A stretch of DNA of 64,000 nt from JBBIII01 sp037446575 (GTDB taxonomy: Bacteria > Bacteroidota > Ignavibacteria > UBA10030): assembly GCA_037446575.1 (NCBI GenBank), contig JBBIII010000005.1, positions 1 through 64,000 of the forward strand, in the 5' to 3' direction. Position 1 is the stretch's first letter. Each line of letters opens with the position of its first letter. The notes below the pieces were generated by a model. It saw nothing but the letters and a program-made list of their open reading frames with translations. It was not told where the DNA came from and made no database searches. Position numbers and translations under genes: made by a program. Of this stretch, positions 7,693-16,886 are shown in pieces.

Positions 7693-8856
7693 CTACTCTC
7701 TAAATGCATCTAACTGTTTTTGGGAGTTTGCTTCCGGAATTTGCTGAACATTCTTAAATTTCTCTATAAGTCCAGCTAATTGCTTATCAGCTTTATCATA
7801 ATTATTCTTAGCGTTGTTAAGCTGTGCGCCAAGTGTCTCAAATATATCTGAAAACTTTCTTAACTCCGTACTCAGCATTTCAAGATTCTGAAAAATCTCT
7901 TTAGCGCTTCGCTCTATCTGTAAGCCCTTCAAGCCAAGCGCTATAACTCTGAGATGCGCATAAAAACTATTTGGCGATACAGGCACAACACGTTTTTTTG
8001 TGGCGTATGCATATAATCCCTCTTCTTCATCAAATGACTCATCCCGTATAATCGTCTCATAATAAATATTTTCTGCTGGAATATACATCAACGCAAAATC
8101 GAATGTTCCTTCATCTGGCAAAATATATTTTTCTGATATTGCATCAATATGCTTTTTTACATCGGTTCTAAAAAGTCGTGAAGAGGTTTTCTTTTCCTGC
8201 TCGCTTTTTGCATCTAACATCTTCTTGAAATTTTCCAATGGAAATTTAGAATCAACAGGCACTTTGCCGCCCGCCGTATTAATTATTGCGTCAACAGTTT
8301 GACCATTACGGAATGTATATTGAATATCATAAGCATTTGCCGGAAGAACCTGTTTCAACAAATCTTCTAACAATAATTCACCAAGTCCGCCGCGCAATTT
8401 TGGAGCTTTCAGCATTTCTTCCAATTTAGAAACACTCTGTCCTAATTCTTTTATCTCCTGCGTTGCTTTACCAAGCTCTCCAAGCTTATTTTGAACATCC
8501 TGAATTACTTTTGCGGCATTATCCAACCGGGAGCCCATCTGACCAGTATTATTTTGCAACTGAGCTGTTACACTGCTTAAATGCGAAGTAACTACAGTTA
8601 ATTGCTGATTTACAGTATCAGTTGTTCCTTTAAGACTTTGGAATACCACATCAGTCGTGTTTTTAAGCGAGGTTGCAAGTGTGTCAGCTGTGTTTTTAAA
8701 ATTCTGATTAACCTCAGCGCGTAAGCTATCTATCTGCTGTTGGAATATAAGTGTCGATTGCTCCGGGTTTGCCAACTTATTTTTTGAGATTCGTATAAAT
8801 AACAGCGCAACAATTAAAGCAATAATGACAGATATTATTAACGTAAAAATTTCCAT
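7693..8856 (-). CDS. rmuC: DNA recombination protein RmuC
   Basis: A 387-aa protein: an N-terminal membrane helix (about residues 3-23), a long coiled coil (about 35-150), then the conserved RmuC domain beginning at LRGGLGELLLEDLLKQ with NGQTVDAII, VPVDSKFPLENF and FALMYIPAENIYYE, a nuclease-like fold. RmuC limits inversions and affects recombination; its mechanism is not settled. I chose the ATG at 8856, which has GGAG nine bases upstream, over the in-frame GTG at 8871 that overlaps the kbl stop and has no ribosome site. It follows kbl directly and is probably co-transcribed with it. Confidence 0.93.
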   Translation of the reverse strand: MEIFTLIISVIIALIVALLFIRISKNKLANPEQSTLIFQQQIDSLRAEVNQNFKNTADTLATSLKNTTDVVFQSLKGTTDTVNQQLTVVTSHLSSVTAQLQNNTGQMGSRLDNAAKVIQDVQNKLGELGKATQEIKELGQSVSKLEEMLKAPKLRGGLGELLLEDLLKQVLPANAYDIQYTFRNGQTVDAIINTAGGKVPVDSKFPLENFKKMLDAKSEQEKKTSSRLFRTDVKKHIDAISEKYILPDEGTFDFALMYIPAENIYYETIIRDESFDEEEGLYAYATKKRVVPVSPNSFYAHLRVIALGLKGLQIERSAKEIFQNLEMLSTELRKFSDIFETLGAQLNNAKNNYDKADKQLAGLIEKFKNVQQIPEANSQKQLDAFRE

Positions 8857-8870
8857 TAATGATTGCTCCA

Positions 8871-10085
8871 CTAAATTATTTTAATTTTTTTGCCAACTTT
8901 ATAAAATGCATCGAGCGCCATATCTAAATTCAACTTAGTATGAGCCGCAGAAATCTGTGCACGCAAGCGCGCTTCTCTTTTGGGAACAACAGGGTACCAT
9001 AAACCTTTGATATATACACCTGCTTTAAGCAATTGATTGCTCATATCCTGTGCAATTGATGCTTCACCAAGCATGATAGGAACGATCGGATGAGTTCCTT
9101 CTATTACCTTGAAACCTAATCCGGCAATCTCTTTTCTAAAATATGCTGTATTCTCATGCAGACGCTTTACAATTGTTTTGTCTTTCATCAATAAATCAAA
9201 AGCCGCCAGTGAGCCGCAAACAACTGCTGGTGGAAGCGAGTTAGAAAATATATAAGGTCTTCCTTTCTGTCGCATATAGCTAATCATTTCACCAGATCCG
9301 CTTATAAATCCGCCAGCCGCTCCGCCAATTGCCTTACCAAGCGTTCCAACGATAACATCAACCTTTCCAAGCAAATTATAATGTTCGGCTGTACCACGGC
9401 CTGTTTTTCCGCAAACGCCAATTCCATGAGCGTCATCAACAAATACAATCGCGTTATACTTTTGCGCAAGTTCTAAAATTTGTGGTAATGGCGCTAAATC
9501 CCCCTCCATGCTGAACACGCCATCTGTTGCAATCATCCTAATTCGATAATCTTTATTTTTATCCTCTTCAAGCTGTCGCTCGAGATCAAACACATCTGCA
9601 TGGTTATAGATTTTTCTATCTGTTGATTCTGACCGACATAACCGCTGGCCATCAATAATACTTGCGTGATTCAATCTGTCGCTGTAAATAACATCCTTGT
9701 AGTTCTCAAATCCTAATTTTTCATTTGTGAGAGCTGAGAAAAAAGCCACATTTGCCGCAAAAGATGATGAGAATAAGATTGTATCTTCTGTTTTTAGAAA
9801 TTTAGAAATCTTTTTTTCTAATTCGAGATGGATTGTTTGAGTCCCTGTAAGAAACCGGACAGATGCAAGTCCGTAACCATATTTTTTGATTCCAGCGATA
9901 GCTGATTTGCAAACAGCGGGATGATTCGACATACCTAAATAATTATTCGAAGCAAGCATTACAACTTCTTTGCTTCCGACTTTTACAGTCCCTCCTTGCG
10001 AAGATTTTAACGCAGTCTCGTACTTGAATGTCTTTGACTCTTCGAGCCGTTTTAGCTCGGCGGAAAGTAATTCTTTAATATCCAT
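8871..10085 (-). CDS. kbl: Glycine C-acetyltransferase (2-amino-3-ketobutyrate CoA ligase)
   Basis: A 404-aa PLP enzyme of the alpha-oxoamine synthase family. It would convert 2-amino-3-oxobutyrate and CoA to glycine and acetyl-CoA in threonine breakdown. Marks: ASNNYLGMSNHP, YGLASVRFLTGTQTIHLELE, FVDDAHGIGVCGKTGRG, and the PLP lysine in GTLGKAIGGAAGG. The GMSNHP/ASVRFLTGTQ wording fits Kbl better than BioF or serine palmitoyltransferase, but those relatives remain possible. Threonine dehydrogenase (tdh), the usual partner, is not in the window. The start is the ATG beginning MDIKELL. Confidence 0.85.
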   Translation of the reverse strand: MDIKELLSAELKRLEESKTFKYETALKSSQGGTVKVGSKEVVMLASNNYLGMSNHPAVCKSAIAGIKKYGYGLASVRFLTGTQTIHLELEKKISKFLKTEDTILFSSSFAANVAFFSALTNEKLGFENYKDVIYSDRLNHASIIDGQRLCRSESTDRKIYNHADVFDLERQLEEDKNKDYRIRMIATDGVFSMEGDLAPLPQILELAQKYNAIVFVDDAHGIGVCGKTGRGTAEHYNLLGKVDVIVGTLGKAIGGAAGGFISGSGEMISYMRQKGRPYIFSNSLPPAVVCGSLAAFDLLMKDKTIVKRLHENTAYFRKEIAGLGFKVIEGTHPIVPIMLGEASIAQDMSNQLLKAGVYIKGLWYPVVPKREARLRAQISAAHTKLNLDMALDAFYKVGKKIKII

Positions 10086-10097
10086 AAAAACTTTTCG

Positions 10098-10122
10098 TTG
10101 GTTAATTTGTTATTGGTTAATT
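10098..10122. repeat. Short direct repeat upstream of kbl
   Basis: TTGGTTAATT occurs at 10098-10107 and again at 10113-10122, a 15-base period. It lies in the 119-base gap between kbl and rsmB. May be a chance AT-rich repeat or part of the kbl promoter region. Confidence 0.3.
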
Positions 10123-10204
10123 GATAATTCATTTCAACTTATCAATCAATAAATCTTTTTGGTTACCTAACACTAACAACCAAGTAAATGCTAATAGCTA
10201 ATCG

Positions 10205-11575
10205 CTATTTCTTTTTCAGTCTTATCGAAAACGATCCATCCATTCCATGTTTATATTTGAATGTTTCAACTTGCCCTTGATTACCAACAAGATTTGCATT
10301 CACAAAATCATTTGCCGGTTCAATTGAAAATTCATTATGTTGCCTAAGAAATTCTTGAATCAGGTTCATTCCTTCCTCTGGCTCAATTGTACAAGTACTA
10401 TACACAAGTATTCCGCCATCTTTAACTAATTTTACTGCATTTTCAAGAAGTGAACTCTGTAAGGCAACAAGCTTTGGAATATCGTCTACATCTCTTAGCC
10501 ATTTGGCATCCGGCTTTTTTGAAAGCACGCCAAGTCCCGAGCACGGAGCATCCACCAATACTTTATCGGCTTTCGGTAATTCGATACTAATGCCATCTTC
10601 AGCAATCAATTTAACATTTGTAATTCCAAGTCGCTGACAGGCGTTCTTTACAAGATTCAGACGTGTCTCGTATTTATCAACTGCAATGATTTCCCCGGAA
10701 TTCTTCATAAGCTCTCCGATGAAGGTAGTCTTTCCACCGGGCGCTGAGCATAAATCTATTATTCTTTCGCCCGGTTTTGGATCGAGCAAAATCACCGGCA
10801 ATCCAGCGCTCTCATCTTGAACTGAAAAGAAGCCCTGTTTGAATAATTCCGAACTTCCAATACCCGCCATATGCTGAACACGGATGAAAAAATCCAAATA
10901 TTGCGAGCGAGTGTATTGAATTTGATGCTTATCTAACAGTGGAAGAAAATGTTCCATATCGGTTTTAAGACGGTTAATTCGTAACGCTAAATCCGGTATT
11001 GCATTGTTTGCTTCCATTAATAATTTTGCATCATCGTAACCGTATCGCTCCACCCATCGCCTTGCCATCCAAATAGGATGTGATTCAATAACTGCAAGAT
11101 GACGAATTTTATCTTCCGCAGGATCCGGATATCGAATATTTTCAATATTACGGATAATATTACGCAAAATTGCATTCACCAAATCTGCCGCTTTTTGCCC
11201 GTTGAGTCGTTTTATAAATTCCACTGATTCATTTACAGCGGCAGAATGAGGCACTCTATCTAAATACTGGATTTGATATAAAGCGACGCGAAGAGCATTT
11301 TTGATGTTAGTTTCAGCTTTTGTAAAATTTCCATGAAAAAAACCGATCAAAACCCAATCTAATTTCATTTTCCAGCGAATAACACCGGTTACAATTTCAT
11401 TCATCAGTCCTTTATCTAACTCGTTCATTTCCTCAGATCGCATCTCTGCATCGAGAAGACGGTCGAGATAAGCATCCGAACGCTCTATCCTATTTAAAAT
11501 TTTTATTGCAGTTCCACGCGGTCCAGAATAAATTCTTTCTTCTTGCTTCTGTCGTATCGAATCTGTTTCCTGCAT
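10205..11575 (-). CDS. rsmB: 16S rRNA (cytosine-967-C5)-methyltransferase
   Basis: A 456-aa RsmB/Sun-family enzyme that methylates C967 of 16S rRNA using S-adenosylmethionine. It has an N-terminal NusB-like RNA-binding helical domain (about residues 18-150, with ALYQIQYLDRVPHSAAVNESVE) and a C-terminal methyltransferase with the SAM loop DLCSAPGGKTTF, DAPCSGLGVL (motif IV cysteine) and STCTIEPEE (catalytic cysteine). Complete and of normal length. It stands as a single unit with about 150 bases before the next gene upstream. Confidence 0.95.
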   Translation of the reverse strand: MQETDSIRQKQEERIYSGPRGTAIKILNRIERSDAYLDRLLDAEMRSEEMNELDKGLMNEIVTGVIRWKMKLDWVLIGFFHGNFTKAETNIKNALRVALYQIQYLDRVPHSAAVNESVEFIKRLNGQKAADLVNAILRNIIRNIENIRYPDPAEDKIRHLAVIESHPIWMARRWVERYGYDDAKLLMEANNAIPDLALRINRLKTDMEHFLPLLDKHQIQYTRSQYLDFFIRVQHMAGIGSSELFKQGFFSVQDESAGLPVILLDPKPGERIIDLCSAPGGKTTFIGELMKNSGEIIAVDKYETRLNLVKNACQRLGITNVKLIAEDGISIELPKADKVLVDAPCSGLGVLSKKPDAKWLRDVDDIPKLVALQSSLLENAVKLVKDGGILVYSTCTIEPEEGMNLIQEFLRQHNEFSIEPANDFVNANLVGNQGQVETFKYKHGMDGSFSIRLKKK

Positions 11576-11664
11576 TAATATTTCTCTCTTATTTTTTTAA
11601 CATATTTAAGATATGAACATAATTTGAGATTTGGAACAACTTAAAATATCTTTGTGTATTAGAA

Positions 11665-11701
11665 TAAAAAAAGCGGGATGTATTCTAAATACATCCCGCT
11701 T
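11665..11701 (-). terminator. Rho-independent terminator of rpmE
   Basis: A perfect stem of at least 12 bp: AAGCGGGATGTA (11671-11682) pairs with TACATCCCGCTT (11690-11701); two more A-T pairs leave a 3-base loop. On the minus strand it is followed by a run of seven T. It sits 24 bases past the rpmE stop. Confidence 0.9.
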
Positions 11702-11724
11702 TACAAATTGGTAAATCTATTATA

Positions 11725-11946
11725 TTAAGCTGTAGCTTTCGCTTCTTCCTTCTTTGAGTATTTTCGCTTAAACTTCTCCACGCGTCCAGCAGAATCAACC
11801 AATTTTTGCTTTCCTGTAAAAAATGGATGACAATTTGAACATATTTCGATGTGCAAATTGCCTACTGTTGAACGTGTCTCGAATACATTTCCGCATACAC
11901 AAGTGACTACCGACTTCTTATATGTTGGGTGAATTCCTTCTTTCAT
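11725..11946 (-). CDS. rpmE: 50S ribosomal protein L31 (zinc-binding type)
   Basis: A 73-aa L31 with MKEGIHPTYK at the start, the zinc cysteines C16, C18, C36 and C39 (CVCGN...CSNCHPFFTGKQ) and the basic RVEKFKRKYSKK tail. The longest frame adds 23 residues (from MLIFNFF) that have no counterpart in the family; the ATG at 11946 is preceded by GAGGAAG and gives the normal length. Because all four cysteines are kept, this is the zinc form and not the cysteine-free form made under zinc starvation. A strong terminator follows. Confidence 0.95.
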   Translation of the reverse strand: MKEGIHPTYKKSVVTCVCGNVFETRSTVGNLHIEICSNCHPFFTGKQKLVDSAGRVEKFKRKYSKKEEAKATA

Positions 11947-12035
11947 CTCTTCCTCAATGCTTTTATTAATAATTTTAACTGAACTTAAAATACTGAAAAA
12001 GTTGAAGATTAGCAAAAAGTATTTATAAAATGATT

Positions 12036-13427
12036 CTATTTAGCCATTAATAATAATCCGCTTGTCGTAACTTTTGACGATGTATAATATTCCTTCATTT
12101 TCTCTACAATTTCATCAGGCAAATGAGCACTCTTTCCTTTACAATCATCCAATTGAATTACAGTAAAATTCTTTTCTGCAATTAACTTCTCAATAAATTC
12201 ATTGTCTAATTTCTTCGTTTTCAGCATTTGTCCTACTGAAAAAAAATCAAAAACAAATGGTTTGCCCGACCAATATTGCAAGGCAAGATTTTCACAAATA
12301 ACCTTGCCTTCTATTTTTGAAATATAATTTATATCATTTTTAATTTCTTGTTCTTTTTTAGGCAGGTCTTTTAACCATTGTTTTGTAAGATATAATTTAA
12401 ACGGCAGTATAGATATAATCGGTAATGACAGAATAAATACGCCAACAAAAACCATCTTTCTATTGTTCTTTAAATAATTAATTGCGCTATTCAATCCGAT
12501 AACCGAGATAATTATTCCAAAAATAATAGATTCATATAAAACATTAACATATACGCCTCCTCCTCCGATTACAAGTAATCCAAAAAATAAACTCAATATT
12601 AACGACAGCTTAAGCAATTTCATCTCAGCCGATTTATCCCAGATACATATTATCAGAGATATTACAAAATACAACAATGCGGGTTGTAACCATTGCCCGG
12701 CACGCGCAATTGCACCAATGTGATAACTGCGCGGCGCAAAAAATATATTTGAAAAAAATTGCCCTCCATATATAATTAATAGTAATGCAAAACTGAAAGC
12801 TAATAAAATAATCGAAGTAGTTATCCATCGCAAAAATTTATCTCTTTTATTAAACCACAGCCATAATGTGCAAGCAAGCGGAATTGCTAAAAAATTATGT
12901 TTGACAAATCCTGCGATTAGCATAACTACAATTGAAAAAATAATTCCGCTTCTTGTATTATTCCTTAACATAAATATTAAAAGCCCCGTCATCATTAAAC
13001 CTTGCCCTAACCAATGAGGATCATTCATGCCAAAATAATCTGTATGGTACAATCCCATATAACCAATAATCAGCATTGCACCCAATGCTCCATAGAAACG
13101 GGATTTTGTGAAATGATACGTAATAAACGCGGCAATAGCAGATGAAATAAGAATGCCTATAATTGATAATAACCTGCCGCCAATAATTGTATCGCCAAGA
13201 ATACGTCCCATAATTCCGACTAAGTAAAATGCAATAGGCGGATAATTATTTTGTATCAAGTCTTCTTTTGGCTGATAAATTTGTTTTCCGCTTATAGCCA
13301 TATCTGCAAAATATGCGTTCCAACCTTCGTTATAATCTATAAACACAAATTTATCCAACCTAACAATAGGTTGTATGCAACATAACACAGTAACAATACT
13401 TAATACTATCAGAATATTCTTTTTCAT
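12036..13427 (-). CDS. Multi-pass membrane protein, probable GT-C fold glycosyltransferase
   Basis: A 463-aa protein with about 10-12 hydrophobic segments and a first periplasmic loop bearing DYNEGWNAYFADMAISGKQIY followed by NNYPPIAFYLVG. An acidic first-loop motif and this topology are typical of GT39/ArnT/PMT-like transferases that use a lipid-linked sugar donor. The C-terminal soluble part (about 370-463) is short. The acceptor is unknown. An in-frame TTG nine bases upstream of the ATG would extend it by three residues; the ATG (MKKNIL) is preferred. It stands upstream of rpmE, with about 90 bases between the two. Confidence 0.6.
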   Translation of the reverse strand: MKKNILIVLSIVTVLCCIQPIVRLDKFVFIDYNEGWNAYFADMAISGKQIYQPKEDLIQNNYPPIAFYLVGIMGRILGDTIIGGRLLSIIGILISSAIAAFITYHFTKSRFYGALGAMLIIGYMGLYHTDYFGMNDPHWLGQGLMMTGLLIFMLRNNTRSGIIFSIVVMLIAGFVKHNFLAIPLACTLWLWFNKRDKFLRWITTSIILLAFSFALLLIIYGGQFFSNIFFAPRSYHIGAIARAGQWLQPALLYFVISLIICIWDKSAEMKLLKLSLILSLFFGLLVIGGGGVYVNVLYESIIFGIIISVIGLNSAINYLKNNRKMVFVGVFILSLPIISILPFKLYLTKQWLKDLPKKEQEIKNDINYISKIEGKVICENLALQYWSGKPFVFDFFSVGQMLKTKKLDNEFIEKLIAEKNFTVIQLDDCKGKSAHLPDEIVEKMKEYYTSSKVTTSGLLLMAK

Positions 13428-13561
13428 AAAACTCAATTATAATACATACCAACTTTTTGATTTGCAGAGATACTGAGACAATTTAACGAATATTTTAAGT
13501 TTATTGTAACATTTTTGGAATATCAGACTCAATCTGGTATTTTGAGAAAATTCACAAATTT

Positions 13562-13624
13562 AATTTTACAACTACTTTTTCTGCAACTTCTTTATATCTT
13601 TTAGTGTTTAATGGTTGTAAAATT
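13562..13624. promoter_or_regulatory. Perfect 11-bp inverted repeat in front of the pyruvate dehydrogenase operon
   Basis: AATTTTACAAC (13562-13572) and GTTGTAAAATT (13614-13624) are exact reverse complements, separated by 41 bases; their centres are 52 bp apart, about five helical turns. The pair ends 23 bases before the pdhA ATG. It may be a paired operator bracketing the promoter; the binding protein is unknown. Confidence 0.45.
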
Positions 13625-13647
13625 ACGACTAATAAAGAAAATTGCAA

Positions 13648-14643
13648 ATGGGAAAACAACTAATAGATCAATTGAATATTTCTTCAGAAATATTATTGAA
13701 ATGGTACGATGAAATGCTTCTTATTCGTCGATTTGAAGAGAAGTGCGCTCAACTTTATGGGATGGGCAAAATTGGCGGATTCTGTCATCTCTATAACGGA
13801 CAAGAGGCTGTATCCACAGGAGCAATATCTGCAATTACACAAAGCGACTATGTTATTACAGCATACCGAGATCATGGATTGGCAATATCCAAAGGATTAG
13901 ACCCGCGTAAAATACTGGCAGAGCTTTTAGGAAAAGCCACAGGGACAACAAAGGGGAAAGGGGGTTCGATGCACCTTTTTGACAAGGAGAAAAATTTTTT
14001 GGGAGGTCATGCAATTGTTGGTGGACATATACCAATTGCGGCTGGTGCAGCATTTGCAAGTAAATACAGAGATGAAAAACGAGTTTGTTTATGTTTTTTA
14101 GGCGATGGAGCTACGAATATCGGCGAGTTTCACGAAGCGTTAAATCTTGCCGCTCTTTGGAAACTTCCTGTAATATATATAATTGAAAATAATAGATACG
14201 GAATGGGAACTGCTGTTGAACGAGCTTCTGCGGTCGATACGCTACACCTGAAAGCCGCCGCTTATGATATGCGAAACGAAGTTGTTGAAGAGGGATATGA
14301 TGTTCTAAAAGTATATAAATCTGTTAAATCGGCTGTAGAGCACGCTCGTAACACTTATGAACCCAGTCTTCTCGAAGTTCAAACCTTTCGTTATCGCGGA
14401 CACTCAATGTCCGATCCAATTCACGGTCACTACAGAACTAAAGAGGAGGTGGAAGCACAGAAAAAATTAGATCCTTTGGTTGTATTTTCAGACGTTTTAA
14501 AGGAATTGAATTATGCAAATGATGAGTATTTAGAAACTGCTGAAAAAAGAATTAAAAATATTGTTGAAGAATGCGTTCAATTTGCAGAAAATAGTCCTAT
14601 ACCTCCTATCGAAGATTTATATACAGATGTTTATGCAGATTAA
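13648..14643 (+). CDS. pdhA: Pyruvate dehydrogenase E1 component, alpha subunit
   Basis: A 331-aa thiamine-diphosphate-dependent subunit that decarboxylates pyruvate. Marks: IRRFEEKCAQLYGMGKIGGF, YRDHGLAISKG, GKGGSMHLF, the ThDP motif GDGATNIGEFHEAL beginning near residue 153 and closing in ENNRYGMGT, and the phosphorylation-loop-like RYRGHSMSDP. The ATG at 13648 is preferred to the TTG two codons earlier. It begins the operon pdhA-pdhB-pdhC; E3 (lipoamide dehydrogenase) is not present. A branched-chain 2-oxoacid E1 is the alternative, but the sequence reads as pyruvate type. Confidence 0.93.
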   Translation: MGKQLIDQLNISSEILLKWYDEMLLIRRFEEKCAQLYGMGKIGGFCHLYNGQEAVSTGAISAITQSDYVITAYRDHGLAISKGLDPRKILAELLGKATGTTKGKGGSMHLFDKEKNFLGGHAIVGGHIPIAAGAAFASKYRDEKRVCLCFLGDGATNIGEFHEALNLAALWKLPVIYIIENNRYGMGTAVERASAVDTLHLKAAAYDMRNEVVEEGYDVLKVYKSVKSAVEHARNTYEPSLLEVQTFRYRGHSMSDPIHGHYRTKEEVEAQKKLDPLVVFSDVLKELNYANDEYLETAEKRIKNIVEECVQFAENSPIPPIEDLYTDVYAD

Positions 14644-14664
14644 TATTGATATCGGAGAATTTAT

Positions 14665-15648
14665 ATGCCTGTAGTTAGTATTCGCGAAGCATTAAATCAA
14701 GCAATGGATGAAGAGATGGCACGCGATGAGAGTGTCTTCCTGATGGGTGAAGAAGTTGCGCAATACAATGGCGCTTACAAGGTAAGTCAGGGTTTGTTGG
14801 CAAAATATGGACCTAAAAGAATTATTGATACGCCAATAGCAGAAGCCGGGTTTGCCGGAATCGGAATTGGTGCGGCAATGGTTGGATTACGCCCTATAGT
14901 GGAATTTATGACATGGAATTTTTCGCTTGTAGCTTATGATCAAATTGTAAATCACGCCGCTAAAATGTTCTCAATGTCTGGCGGACATTTTAATGTGCCG
15001 ATTGTATTCCGAGGGCCTGGTGGAGCCGCACACAACTTAGCCGCTACACACTCTCAAGCTCTCGAATCTATTTATGCACATATTCCCGGATTAAAAGTTG
15101 TAATGCCTTCAACACCAAAAGATGCCAAGGGATTGTTAAAAACTTCTATCAGAGACAACAATCCAATTATTTTCATCGAAAGTGAAGTGATGTATGGAGA
15201 AAAAGGCGAGATTCCGGAAGGTGAATATACAATTCCGCTTGGTGTTGGTGAAATACTTCAGGAAGGTACAGATGTTACAATTGTTTCTTGGTCAAAAATA
15301 TTGAGACACATAACAATTAAAGCTGTTCACCGGCTTGCAGAAGAAGGAATTAGCGTTGAATTGATAGACCCGCGCACAATAAAACCGATGGATTGGAATT
15401 TGATTTTTAATTCTGTAAATAAGACAAATCGTTTAGTTATTGTTGAAGAAGGTTGGCCTTTTGCAGGAGTCGGCGCACAAATTTCTCATGAAGTCAGCAA
15501 CAACTGTTTTGATTATTTAGATGCACCTGTAGAACGAGTTACACAGGAAGATGTCCCTCTCCCCTACGCCCATAATTTGGAAGTAGCATCACTGCCAAAT
15601 ATTCAAAAGGTTATTAGAGCTGTTCGAAAAGTAATGTATCTTGATTAA
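14665..15648 (+). CDS. pdhB: Pyruvate dehydrogenase E1 component, beta subunit
   Basis: A 327-aa partner of E1-alpha. Marks: REALNQAMDEEMARDESVF, GEEVAQYNGAYKVSQGL, DTPIAEAGFAGIGIGAAM, RPIVEFMTWNF and VEEGWPFAGVGAQI. It contributes the pyrophosphate-side residues of the ThDP site and the E2 contact. It begins 22 bases after pdhA with GGAG near the start (TCGGAGAATTTATATG) and has normal length. Confidence 0.94.
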   Translation: MPVVSIREALNQAMDEEMARDESVFLMGEEVAQYNGAYKVSQGLLAKYGPKRIIDTPIAEAGFAGIGIGAAMVGLRPIVEFMTWNFSLVAYDQIVNHAAKMFSMSGGHFNVPIVFRGPGGAAHNLAATHSQALESIYAHIPGLKVVMPSTPKDAKGLLKTSIRDNNPIIFIESEVMYGEKGEIPEGEYTIPLGVGEILQEGTDVTIVSWSKILRHITIKAVHRLAEEGISVELIDPRTIKPMDWNLIFNSVNKTNRLVIVEEGWPFAGVGAQISHEVSNNCFDYLDAPVERVTQEDVPLPYAHNLEVASLPNIQKVIRAVRKVMYLD

Positions 15649-15666
15649 GATAAAACGAGGAAATTT

Positions 15667-16881
15667 ATGGCTACAAAAATTTTAATGCCTAAGTTAAGCG
15701 ATACAATGACAGAGGGTGTAATCCTTAAATGGATTAAGAAAGAAGGAGAAAAAGTTAAACAAGGCGAAATACTTGTCGAGATAGAATCTGATAAAGCGGA
15801 TATGGAATTAGAAGCTTATGACTCGGGTATATTACGCAAAATTATTGTCCCCGAAGGGGGTAAAGCTGTCATTGGCGCGCCAATTGCTATTATTGCAGAT
15901 GCGGTTGAAGATATATCTGTTTTATTAAGCGATACTTCACAACCTGTCAATACTAAGATGAAAGTTGAATCAACAGTTGTTGATGAGAAAAATATTACCG
16001 AACAATCAAGTTCAACGCAAACATTTGCTGGACGAATAAAAGCTTCTCCTTTAGTAAAAAAATTAGCTTCAGAAAATAAAATCGAATTGCGCACAATTTC
16101 CGGCAGTGGCACGCAAAATAGAATAATCAAACGTGATATAGAACCATTATTAAAAGATAAAAAACTGCTTTCGACTAAACCTGCTACTCCAATTATTCCA
16201 GGCGAACATAAAGATATAGAGCTTTCATTAATTCGTAAAACTATCGCGAAACGAATGACAGAAAGCAAGCAAACAGTTCCGCATTTCTATGTAACTGTAG
16301 AAATTGACATGGAACCAGCAATGGAATTTAGGCAACAACTAAATAATGCCACCAATCTTAAAATCAGTTACACCGATATTATCATCAAGGCATCAGCAGG
16401 AGCATTGTTAAAGCACCCAAATATTAATGCCACCTATATTGGCAATGCAATGCGTCAGTTTGGAGATGCTCATATAGCTGTTGCAGTAGCATTAGATGAC
16501 GGATTAGTAACGCCAGTAATTAGGAATTGCGAACAAAAAAATATTCCGCAGATAAATTCTGAATTGCGTGACCTTGTAGAACGAGCAAGAAATAGAAAAC
16601 TGAAGCCAGAAGAATATCAAGGCGCTACATTTACGATAAGTAATTTAGGCATGTTCGGTGTTGAAGATTTCGTTGCAATCGTAAATCCACCCGAAGGAGC
16701 AATTCTTGCTATCGGCGCAATTATAGAAAAACCGGTTGTCCGAGAAAACCAAATTGTTATCGGACACACAATGAAAGTAACGCTCTCATCAGATCATAGA
16801 ATTATTGATGGAGCAGTGGCCGCCCGCTTCTTACAAGATTTTAAACTGATGATGGAAAATCCGGTTGGATTGTTGCTATAA
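15667..16881 (+). CDS. pdhC: Dihydrolipoamide acetyltransferase (E2 of pyruvate dehydrogenase)
   Basis: A 404-aa E2 protein. An N-terminal lipoyl domain (1-80) carries the lipoylated lysine K43 in ESDKADMEL; a peripheral-subunit-binding domain follows at about 120-160 (SPLVKKLASENKIEL...NRIIKRDIE); the catalytic domain (about 180-404) ends with DHRIIDGAVAARFL, the HxxxDG active site near residue 376. It transfers the acetyl group to CoA. There is one lipoyl domain. It starts 18 bases after pdhB and ends 5 bases before the convergent NHL lipoprotein gene. Confidence 0.94.
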   Translation: MATKILMPKLSDTMTEGVILKWIKKEGEKVKQGEILVEIESDKADMELEAYDSGILRKIIVPEGGKAVIGAPIAIIADAVEDISVLLSDTSQPVNTKMKVESTVVDEKNITEQSSSTQTFAGRIKASPLVKKLASENKIELRTISGSGTQNRIIKRDIEPLLKDKKLLSTKPATPIIPGEHKDIELSLIRKTIAKRMTESKQTVPHFYVTVEIDMEPAMEFRQQLNNATNLKISYTDIIIKASAGALLKHPNINATYIGNAMRQFGDAHIAVAVALDDGLVTPVIRNCEQKNIPQINSELRDLVERARNRKLKPEEYQGATFTISNLGMFGVEDFVAIVNPPEGAILAIGAIIEKPVVRENQIVIGHTMKVTLSSDHRIIDGAVAARFLQDFKLMMENPVGLLL

Positions 16882-16886
16882 TATTT

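Noticed and set aside
15816..16268. Minus-strand ORF of 150 aa opposite the E2 gene
   Set aside because: Antisense shadow of a conserved lipoyl/E3-binding region; no homology pattern of its own.
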